Shown: positions 1 to 8,700 of the stretch, piece by piece
How the letters are laid out: each line of letters starts with the position of its first letter
How positions within the stretch are numbered: position 1 is the first letter of the stretch
Made by a program: the position numbers and the translations under genes
Notes under the pieces: generated by a model
What the model was told of the DNA's origin: nothing
Databases searched by the model: none
The model's input: only the letters and a program-made list of their open reading frames with translations
Source: Plantago elongata
Lineage: Eukaryota; Streptophyta; Magnoliopsida; Lamiales; Plantaginaceae
Direction of reading: 5' to 3'
Length of the DNA: 20,036 bases
NCBI GenBank assembly: GCA_036897095.1
Contig: JAYMSP010003375.1
Coordinates: 1 to 20,036, forward strand

Positions 1-297
1 TGATTGCAGATACTTTGTCATTTTTCATGACTTCAAGCTTATTCAGCAAGTTTGGTATCTCCACCCTAGCATCAGAATTTTGTTTCAGAAAGACAACCCA
101 GGTAAACCAAGAGAAGTCATCTACAACAACTAAACAATACTTCTTGCCTGTATAACTTGTTACAGATAATTAAAAAAGATCCATATATAAAAGTTGCAGT
201 GGTCTAACACAAGAATGTCTGGTCTTGAACTTGCAAGAAGTTTTGGATTGTTTCCCCAATTGCCAAGCAGAACAGAGACCGTCCTTTCTGAATGTTG
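1..297 (-). pseudogene. Ty1/copia GAG-pre-integrase and integrase fragment
   Basis: Read on the minus strand from about 297 to 1, this encodes the GAG-pre-integrase region (LCSAWQLGKQSKT, then RPLQLLYMDLF), followed by the integrase core start (TSYTGKKYCLVVVDDFSWF, WVVFLKQ, NLLNKLEVMKNDK). These are typical Ty1/copia pol motifs. The reading frame is open except for one TAA at 172-170, where the related copy near 19640 has a Glu codon. The fragment continues off the left edge. It joins directly to gag at about 297, so the zinc knuckle and protease are missing. It is not functional. Family assignment is from motif recognition. Confidence 0.88.
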
Positions 298-722
298 TTT
301 TAGGTAATCCAACCACATATATCTTCAATCAATTGCCAGGCTACTTTCGCTGTCTTTGCACACCACAGTTTGCAATGTATGTGCTCAGGTGTCGATCGAA
401 TGATGATATTACGAGCTTGACCATTCAACCTGCGTCTCTCGACATCTTCCGATGTCCAGAGTTCACGAGGTTTGTCTTCATACTCAACTTGTCCAGCAGC
501 AACACGACCACTATTGCTAGTAGAAGTGTCACTAACTTCAGCGTCAGTGATTCTGCGACCGTCAGATACTTCAATCACGTGCTTGAATTGTTTGATTCTG
601 ATTGACCCTTCTTTGATGATATAAATCATCTCATCGCTGATAGCTTCAAGATGTAGCATCATCTTGTTCTTCCATTTCTTGTAATTCTCAGGTTTAAGAA
701 CCAGATCATCACTCAGAGACAT
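298..722 (-). pseudogene. Ty1/copia gag fragment (UBN2/DUF4219-like)
   Basis: An open minus-strand frame of about 140 codons starts at the ATG at 722-720 (MSLSDDLVLKPENYKKWKNKM). It shows the usual copia Gag layout: an N-terminal L-x-x-x-NY-x-x-W motif, then W-x-x-ED near residue 90 and the K-T-A-x-x-A-W-x-x-L-x-x-I-C block near the end. In this family Gag packages the element RNA in cytoplasmic particles. The protein is cut at about residue 140, just after LIEDIC, and runs into GAG-pre-integrase sequence. No CCHC zinc knuckle follows. The start is placed about 100 bases inside the PBS, as expected for a copia leader. An upstream in-frame ATG at 743-741 is possible but less gag-like. Confidence 0.87.
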
Positions 723-822
723 ACCTGCACACTTAACACACAATTAAAACGTCCTCGTAAAGCGACAAAAACTCTACCTATCTGGAGGATCGAGGTTCAG
801 TGCAGAAGGCTGGTAAACTCTC

Positions 823-834
823 GCTCTGATACCA
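823..834 (-). other. Primer-binding site, initiator tRNA-Met type
   Basis: On the minus strand this reads TGGTATCAGAGC, complementary to the 3' end of plant initiator tRNA-Met and the usual primer site of plant Ty1/copia elements. It lies two bases inside the LTR end (CCAACA on the minus strand, 837-842) and about 100 bases upstream of the gag ATG. It fixes the element's orientation. Confidence 0.9.
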
Positions 835-1013
835 CATGTTGGTCCAGATAACGGCAAAGGAAAAGACTACAGGGGAGGGGGGAGTGAATAGTCTTTTCAA
901 ACTTTCGTCGATAAACAGTCTTTCTCAGAAACCTTGGGGGTTTCTGATACTTAGATTCAGAGAGCGGAAGACTTTAAGTGATAGATAAATGTAAATGTGC
1001 TTTGCAGTAATAA

Positions 1014-1033
1014 TGTGTGTGTGTGTGTGTGTG
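1014..1033. repeat. (TG)10 microsatellite
   Basis: Ten uninterrupted TG dinucleotides lie in the part of the copia LTR near the PBS that is not duplicated. Confidence 0.95.
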
Positions 1034-1332
1034 ATGCTGGAATGTAAATACAATTAGTAAATAACACAGCAACTTATATTGGTATCTGGAGGTGGCATAA
1101 TCCTCCAACTAGTCCACTTTGGCCTTTCTGAGACCTGGAATTCACTAGAACAAATAATTGAGTTCTCCTTACAATGTATCCTATTCTAGAATCCCTACAA
1201 ATAAATGATTTCCAACCAAATATTCCCTCTGAGTTGTTCCCTAGCTTTTAAAGCCAAGTACTTCCTGTACTCAAGATAACCTTGGAGCTTTTCCTTGATT
1301 TTCCAAACCAAGTACTTCTTGTACTCCACGCG

Positions 1333-2286
1333 TTGATGGTGTGGTTATATGATTGTTGTCAGGTTACTCTTAAATAACTTTCCAGCTTTTATAACATAGA
1401 GTTGGAGGAGATAACACTACTTAATATACTTGTTCAGTATATGGTAGGATTCTCCTTTCTGACCCAAGTGTTGATATCTGTTCTGGAGAATGAACTTCAG
1501 AATGGGTATTTGAGTGTTCAACTTTTTCACAGATAATCAAGCTCTTGTTAAGGTTCAGGACACTTAGAACTACTGGTAATTCTTCGAGCTATATGGTCAA
1601 AACTGTAAGCTTGGAGAATTGTAGTATGAATGCTTGAGAGAATACGTGGTTGATATGAAAGTATGAGCGTAGTTCGTGTGTGTATTTCTCAGCTTCTAGG
1701 TTTTGATATTTATAGATGAATTTGAGAGTCGTTTGAGTAGTATCCGTTAAAGCTTCTCAGAATTCAATCCATTGATATCTTGAATTAAGTACTCAGAAGT
1801 CACTATCTCATTTTTCAGAGAGGGCTTGCTGGAACAACTTTTCAGTCGGTGTAATTAATACAATGTACTATTTCTTTTCCTGTAATCTCAACGGACACAT
1901 GTGCCTTTCTGAAAGCTAGCATGCTACTTAACTCAATAATGACATATCTCCAGAGAGGTGTAACGTGCCACAAGTACTATATAAAGGCTTTCTAAACATA
2001 GTTTTCCTGAGGAGACTAATCCTTTATGTTTTCATCAAACTTGCGTAATCTTCAGTCTTCAAATTTTCGATTAAACTCTATTGCTATGATCATTCTTCAT
2101 GGTCTTCTCAAATATAAAAATTACATTCAGAGACCTAATAATCCTATTACAAGTTTAACTAGACTAACATACTAAGGGATTTCCTCTTTTACAATGTTCA
2201 AATGAACTAAGAGTACTAGTCACCTTTTTATACTAAAGATAAGTAACATAGTGATTCATAAAAAATACTAACATATATTCCTAACA
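1333..2286 (-). repeat. Tandem LTR unit A (954 bp)
   Basis: This is the first of two adjacent direct repeats. Landmarks shared with unit B at an offset of 953-955 bases include GACCCAAGT (1461 and 2415), GAGCGTAGTTCGTG, the TATA region (1707 and 2660), and TAATCTTCAGTCTTCAAATT (2046 and 3001). Identity by eye is high but imperfect, with scattered substitutions and small indels. Confidence 0.9.
1707..1714 (-). promoter_or_regulatory. LTR TATA box, unit A
   Basis: On the minus strand the sequence is CTATAAATAT, a near-ideal plant TATA box. It lies about 580 bases inside unit A, in the orientation that would transcribe toward gag. Confidence 0.6.
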
Positions 2287-3240
2287 TTGATAGTGTTGAT
2301 TATAAGTTGATTGTCAGGAAAGCTTCTCGTATAATTTTCAGTTATATTTTCAGAGAGCTTAGAAGAGACACTACTTGATACACTTATTCAATGTATGGTA
2401 CGCTCTCTTTTACTGACCCAAGTAATTGGTATCCGTTCTGGAGAATGAGCTTCAGAAAGGTATCCGAAAGTTCAACTCTTTCACGAATAACAATATCTTG
2501 TTATAGGTTCAGGACAATTAGAACTACTAGTGATTCTTCGAACTTTTCAGTCGCAACATTAAGCTTGGAGAATGGTAGTGAGATGCTTGAGAGAATACTT
2601 GCTTGATAAGTAGATATGAGCGTAGTTCGTGGGTGTATTTCTGAACTTCTAAGTGGTGATATTTATAGATGAATATGATAGTCGTTTGAATAGTATCCAT
2701 TAGACATTCTCAAAATTCAATCCGTTGATATCTCGAAATGAATACTCAGAAGTCCCTTTCTCATTTTTCTGAGAGGACTATGCATTGAGCGACTTTCCAG
2801 CCGGTGTAAGTGATGCATCGTATTAATTCTTGTCCTGTAGCCTCAACGCGCACATGAGCCATTCTGAAAGGTAGCATGCTCCTATACTCAATGATGTCAT
2901 ATGTTCAGAGACTTGTTATATGCAATATACACACTATACAATAGGTTTTTGATCATAGTCTATCTGATGAGACTTAACCTTGAGTCTTCAAAACCGTGTG
3001 TAATCTTCAGTCTTCAAATTTTCGATTAAAATCCATTGCTAGGATACTTCTCATGGCCTTCTTTAAAATATAAAATTACATTCAGAGATCTAATAATCCT
3101 AATACAAGTTTTACTAGACTAACATACTAAATGATTTCTTCATTTACAATGTTCAACTGAACTGTGATTACTAGTCACCTTTCTGTACTAAGATAAGTCA
3201 TATGGTGATTGATCAAAAATACTAACATACATTCCTAAGA
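2287..3240 (-). repeat. Tandem LTR unit B (954 bp)
   Basis: This is the second copy of the 954-bp unit, directly abutting unit A with no spacer. It lacks the part of the LTR found at 837-1332. Its far end (CATTCCTAAGA) matches the end of unit A (TATTCCTAACA) except at the terminal dinucleotide. On the minus strand it lies upstream of unit A. Confidence 0.88.
2660..2667 (-). promoter_or_regulatory. LTR TATA box, unit B
   Basis: This is the same CTATAAATAT motif at the matching place in unit B, so the duplicated LTR carries two equivalent core promoters 953 bases apart. Confidence 0.58.
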
Positions 3241-3927
3241 GAGAGATTCAACCTTGTCGCAAAACTATATCGATTCTGGAGTTGCATCAGTTGATCGGAG
3301 GAGCTTTCTCGGATAAATTTGTTATCACATCCATCGGATCAAGGCTTCTCCATTAACCGCAAACATCGAAAAGCTTAACGGGTATTTCAATCTTCATTCT
3401 TATGATTATGAAACTTGGTTTTGTCTGATGTTATGTTTATAATTTTCAAGCAAATCAGTTAGATGATGAACTATTAGTCAAATTAGAGTGGTTTTAGCTT
3501 AAATGGGACATTTATGTGTGGTGTAGCTTAGAGTCTTCTCGACTATCCTGGCTTTATGCTTATGCAAACATTTCCGACGGATCGAACTCATTTACTAAAT
3601 AGCATTGGTTGGATGGATGATCGCACTTGATGTTTCTAAGCTAGGTGAGAGGAGAGAGCTGATCAATTCATTGCAATCAACTGATCAACAAGGAAAGTAA
3701 AAATGAAGCGGTGGAAAATAAAAGGGAAGCGATGATTGGTCACAAACAACGTTTTGGACAGTTATGTACTGAAAAGTTGTGAAATTGAATTTCAATGGTG
3801 TCTTAGATGATAGTAAAGCAAGACGAGAAAGTTAATGTTAGAGTATTAGTTAATTCTGAAATAGAACATTAGATTTAGGTTAATCGAAATGAGTTCAATA
3901 ATGACTATAATAATAACATCGCTAATA

Positions 3928-4059
3928 AGTAAGTTCGATGAAAGTGTTGATTTGTTTTAATAATAAAATAACCACCACAATAAATTAGTGAGTAAGTTTA
4001 ATGAAAGTGTTGGTTTTTTTTTTTTTTACATAATAAAATAACCATCACAATAAATTAGT
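3928..4059. repeat. 63-bp tandem duplication
   Basis: Two adjacent copies begin AGTAAGTT at 3928 and 3991 and end in CACAATAAATTAGTG. The second copy is lengthened by an expanded T run. Confidence 0.85.
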
Positions 4060-4642
4060 GTAAATTTGAAGTATGACAAACTCTTTAGGACATTTGTTCT
4101 TTCTTAAAATTTCATGTTTATTTATATTGAGAAATAAATAATTAAACTTCAAACTATTTTAAAAAATTAATAAGTTGAAAACATAATACTACTTAATATT
4201 AATGGTGGAATAAGGATTTAAACCTAGGTCAGGATGATGAAATAGGTAAAATTCACACATAATTAAAACTTACTGGAAGAAAATAAATAAATAAATATAT
4301 GCATATGAACCGCAGTCTTTTTGTCTTTTGGTCCAGTTCAAAACGAATACTGAATATTGACCGAATAGATTTAGGGTTGACCTTAGGCTTGGTTTTCGGT
4401 CTGGTTAAGTCCGATCTCGTTTATGTTGTGGACTACTTACTGGTAAATTAGACAGATCAATCAAGCTCTTTAAAAATTCAACAAAGTTTAAGTTCAATCT
4501 CGTAATCGACTCGTATACGCTTGTCCTATAAGCTTCAAGATTGACTTAATTTTGGTCGCACACCCTAGCCATGATGTACTTTATTTTTTAACCGTTCAAT
4601 TTTAATACTTTAAGTTGGTTGAATGTTACAATACGGTACCCC

Positions 4643-4679
4643 GTGACATGTGTCAGCTTAATTAAGTGACACATGTCAC
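4643..4679. repeat. 37-bp near-perfect palindrome
   Basis: Arms GTGACATGTGTCA (4643-4655) and TGACACATGTCAC (4667-4679) are exact reverse complements over 13 bases. The 11-base centre contains CTTAATTAAG, itself a palindrome. This could form a cruciform or be the core of a small inverted-repeat element. No flanking target duplication was identified. Confidence 0.85.
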
Positions 4680-5510
4680 TTGAAAAATTCTGAAAATTTA
4701 TAGGTATATTTGCAAATAAAAGAATTTTATCTAATTTCATTTCAATTGAACGCTATTATTTTTGTAGAACTATGAATTACCCCCATTTGCATTGAACCCC
4801 AGTTAACCCATTAACTAACTTATTAATTATTTATGAAAATATAGCAACTTCTCTGAGCTTCCATGACAGCCCATATATAGCCATGGAGCTTCCATAGTTC
4901 CATGGAAGATCTGCCAACGTCATGGCAGCATGGAGCTCCGACCGGAAGATTTTCGGCCAAGCTTTCAGATCCAGGCCATGGAAAGTTTAGTCCGATTCCG
5001 AGAAAAAGGACCATTTGAATGTTCAATCACAATTTTTCGGTGTTTCGTTTCCGCGATCTTTCATTTTGAATTTGTAAATGAACCACAATTAACGGGAAGA
5101 GATAAAGATTAGAATCTTTTTGATGTTCTGTATATCTGGGCCTTAAATATGGGCAAGGAGCTTCCTGACATAAATAAAAAGCATCCGAGATTCCCATTAC
5201 GAATTCTGAATTCAAGCAAAAGACAAGAAATCTTCAAATTTCAGTAAGACTTGCCTTATATCGTAGCTATGGCGGGACCTTCCATGGCTTGAAGCTGCTT
5301 CAAGCTTCTTCCATGGTTGTAAAAAAAATTATTTTTTTTTTCTTAAATTCAAAATGGGGTATTTGTAAAATTACTGTGTAATATTGGATCTATATGGAAT
5401 TAATTAATATATATATAGTTTATTTCTATATAGCATGTAATTAAATTGTCGTATATTATGTGGTATTTAAATTGAATAAAATCATAATTAAAATATAAAA
5501 ATTGAACAAT

Positions 5511-5519
5511 TATAAAATA
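5511..5519 (+). promoter_or_regulatory. Candidate TATA box of the BIOF gene
   Basis: TATAAAATA lies about 210 bases upstream of the start codon in an AT-rich stretch. It would place transcription start near 5540-5550, followed by a leader ending in a pyrimidine-rich tract (5693-5717), typical of plant 5' UTRs. Other TATA-like words (near 5410 and 5494) are also possible, so this is a tentative choice. Confidence 0.3.
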
Positions 5520-5618
5520 AAAAATATTTCTCGGGGGTCTTTTGGGGCGAAAAATTAATTTGGAAGACGGATCTGCAAGAAGTCCATGAAGTTTATCATT
5601 GATTGTAAAAGACATTTA

Positions 5619-5669
5619 ATGCACACAAGCTATTGCTTCATTAGCTGGTGCTTGGCAAAAATGCAGTAG
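5619..5669 (+). other. Possible upstream ORF in the BIOF leader
   Basis: ATG at 5619 opens a 16-codon frame ending in TAG at 5667-5669. A second in-frame ATG at 5661 gives the minimal reading ATG-CAG-TAG. It ends 53 bases before the BIOF start codon. It matters only if transcription begins upstream of 5619, which the sequence alone cannot show. Confidence 0.3.
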
Positions 5670-5722
5670 CTAAAAACCTATAATCCCCAAACCCCTCTAT
5701 CTATCTTTCTTCTTTCTCAACA

Positions 5723-8700
5723 ATGGAGGAGATTAATGTGTATTCGTGGGGAAACTGGGTTGAAGAAGCACTCACAAAACTCGAATCCCTCAAAGTCTTG
5801 CGTTCTCTTAGACCCATTCACCTCTCAAACCATCAATCTGCCCCAATTCAATCCAATTCACATCAAGTTTTTTATGGTCCAAACAAATGGGACAGAGCTG
5901 TTGTTGAAGTCAATATTTCCGAACCAACATTCAAGAAATGGTTGCACGACATTCCCAGCTCAGGTAATGGTTATACCCACCGTAAAGTTTTCGTCTTTAT
6001 GTGTATTATCAAGTTTATTCTTAGAGGGTAAAATGGAAATGATGTTATGGATACTCAAGATTTGGTTGATTAATGAGCTAGCTTTGCGTAAGGAATTGAA
6101 TTTATCGAAATGATTTTCTGTTTAGTTTTGTTCAATTAGTCTACTTGTCTGATTAGGATATGACAATTATGTTATGCTTGGGAATGGGAAGGTAGATGAT
6201 GAGTAATCTTCCAGTTTGGTTTGCTACCATTTTCTCAAATGAGCAAAGAATTAATCTTGGGAATAACATGGAAGGTTGCTGAGCGGAGTGATTCAGCATT
6301 GTCAGAGTTCGTTTTTGTTTGATGAGTCTGTTTATAAGTATGTGTTTATTTCGATAGGAGATGACAATGACTTTATGCACAAGAATGGAGAGGTAGATGA
6401 TGAATCAGAGGAAATTGGCGTAAAGCTTCGGAAGCTGATTGTTTTCTCTGGAAATGATTATTTGGGATTGGGTTCACATCCAGCGGTTGTCAATGCTGCT
6501 AGCAAGGTACATTTGGTGGGCATTGATCTTGTTGATGCATAGTGTGTTACTGGCAGTCAACTTATTATTAATTTGCTGATTTTGCAGGCTGCTATAGAGC
6601 ATGGAATGGGTCCAAGAGGTTCTGCTTTGATTTGTGGCTACACTAGTTACCATAGGTTACTTGAATCATCACTTGCAGACCTGAAAAGAAAAGAGGTACC
6701 CTCTAGTTCTGTCTGAAATTCATCATCATTTGTGTTATAATCACATGTTAAATGAGTTTATACTGTCTTGGTTGATACACATACAATCAATACATTCAAT
6801 TTGCTCATCTTCCTCTATCACCTACAATGTCCATACGTGCAATTTTCCTTTCGAACTAAGGCTAGAGGTATCAATAAGGATGCCATTCCCCCTGAGAAAC
6901 AGGTTGTGGGTGTGAATGAATACCCCCCTGCAAGTGCAACCCTTTGCCTTATGACCGTGCAAGATTAATTCCTACCCGAAGGGAATAATTGTAGGTCCTA
7001 GCCGTGGAAATGAAAAATAGAGGATGTAATTTGCCTTTACATGGATATGTGGCATTGTCAGAGCAATTAAAAGAGTTCTTCTTTTCCTCGAAGAAAAAGG
7101 TTTTGCTTTATATTTGATAGAAAGAAATCCAAACCTTTTTCTGCCAACTCAAATTTCCTTCCATTTGTTACTGGATCATTCAGAGGGAAAATAACTGGTG
7201 TATAATAGAAAGCTGGACAGCAGTAAGGTGCATTCTATCTCGAACTCATCAAGTATTTTTATTTCTTGCATCAAAGAGAAAAAGTTGGAATAATTTCCCC
7301 CCCCGCCCCCCATTCCATATTTTTGGCTCGCATCTTCTTCTTATGGATCTTGCAACATGTTCATGGAAATGATTTGTTATTGACTAACATTAAATTTAGG
7401 ACTGCCTTCTATGTCCGACAGGCTTTTCTGCCAACATGGCATTCATGACTGCAGTTGGAAATGTTGGTGCACTCATTGCTGGTGGAAAACCCTTAAATGA
7501 TCACCGTATTGCAATATTTTCAGATGCGCTGAACCATGCATCCATAATTGATGGTATCCGCCTTGCTGAGAAACAAGGAAATGCAGTGACTTTTGTATAC
7601 AGGCACTGTGACATGAGCCATCTTGATGCACTATTGTATGGCATATCACCCCCCTTAAATTCTCCTCCTCCTCATCATTCTCCTTCCTACTGGAATGCTA
7701 ATGCTTCTCTTATTATCAATTATGTAACTACAGGTCAAACTGTCTGATGAAGAAAAGAGTTGTTGTAACTGATAGGTTGGTCATGATACCAAAATGCCCG
7801 CATTCTGCACTTTTCATTTCATAATTCAATACTACTGTTTGAGGCTTTGAGCATCATGCAACTTGATTGAACCTTGGAATATATATCTGTGAAAATGATA
7901 AATTAGGGCCCATTATTATTTTTACTTCAAGTCTTCAAAAGCACGATATTTTGAGGCGATATTATCTACCTACTTTATGCACTGCTCCTTCTGTAACATG
8001 TACAATCCTTATTTAATGGTCAAACAAAGGAGAAGTAGCCTGGTGCTAACTTACATGCTGCGAGTTGTTCTCAGTTTCTTGTCCATATAACATGATGGTG
8101 AAAGATACAAGGATAATTTTATACTTGAAAAATGTAGCATAATGCATGTAATTGATGATTGTTGTGTGTTTCCATTGTCTGTGATAGCTCTGTACTTCTT
8201 TCAGTGATAATATTCTTTTGGCATGTGAAAGAGTAGAAAAACTGAAAAATATGAGTACATGGATAAACTTTTGAATGTTCACTCATGTTGCTCTGTTTAA
8301 TTAATTCGTTGATATATAGCCTGATTTCAAACATTATTCATTCTTGCAGCCTTTTTAGCATGGATGGAGACTTTGCACCTATGTCTGAGCTTGCAAAACT
8401 TCGAAAGAAACATGGATTTCTGCTAGTAATAGATGATGTAAGTTATATCTAAATGGGGTTACAAAACTGTGAGTTTAAGAAGTTTTTTCTCCCTAGCATA
8501 TTGTCTGCTCTAGTCAATAATGGCTTGGTGTATGTATGATAAATATAACACTACATTATCGAACTATCAACATGTGTTTCCCACCTGGTTAATTTCATGA
8601 TGACTCAAGTTTCCTTACTTTTCCATAATTTCTCTAGGCTCATGCAACATTTGTATGTGGAAAAAGTGGTGGAGGTGCAGCTCAAGAATTCAACTGCGAA

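Larger units (their letters stand above)
837..3240 (-). mobile_element. 5' LTR of the Ty1/copia element, internally duplicated
   Basis: On the minus strand the LTR ends in CCAACA next to the PBS. Two LTR starts are possible. At 2286 the minus strand reads TGTTAGGAAT. At 3240 the matching site reads TCTTAGGAAT, as if the terminal TG had changed to TC. The sequence between them is a second copy of the first 954 bases of the LTR. The simplest reading is one LTR of about 2.4 kb with an internal tandem duplication. The alternative is a 1450-bp LTR (837-2286) next to a truncated second LTR. No coding capacity was seen. The right flank from 3241 has no recognised terminal feature. Confidence 0.72.
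3241..5500. other. AT-rich intergenic DNA, no gene recognised
   Basis: No coding region with recognisable motifs or sustained codon structure was seen here. The first 200 bases (3241-3440) are less AT-rich than the rest and could be an exon or leader remnant, but no frame gave a recognisable protein. The stretch holds a 63-bp tandem duplication, a T-rich run near 4015-4028, a 37-bp near-palindrome at 4643, and repeated GCTTCCATGG-like words between 4855 and 5320. The latter include CTTGAAG-CTG-CTTCAAG near 5290 and may come from an old small transposon. Confidence 0.5.

Noticed and set aside
225..605. Plus-strand open frame of 126 codons
   Set aside because: It is the antisense of the copia gag and pre-integrase region, whose minus-strand motifs are clear.
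823..834. tRNA-like sequence ending in GCTCTGATACCA
   Set aside because: Only the 3'-end match is present, with no cloverleaf around it. It is the primer-binding site of the retroelement.
2391..2606. Plus-strand open frame of 71 codons
   Set aside because: It lies inside LTR unit B in antisense, and the matching place in unit A is not open in the same way.
3241..3440. Possible captured host exon next to the copia LTR
   Set aside because: No frame gives a recognisable protein and no splice pattern could be fixed, so it is left as unassigned.
4855..5320. Repeated GCTTCCATGG words that might form a microRNA precursor
   Set aside because: The possible stems are short and interrupted, and no extended fold-back of about 21 pairs was found.
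7436..7747. Open frame continuing past BIOF exon 4 through intron 4
   Set aside because: Family alignment and codon phase require splicing at 7635 and 7734. The extra residues have no counterpart in the enzyme.
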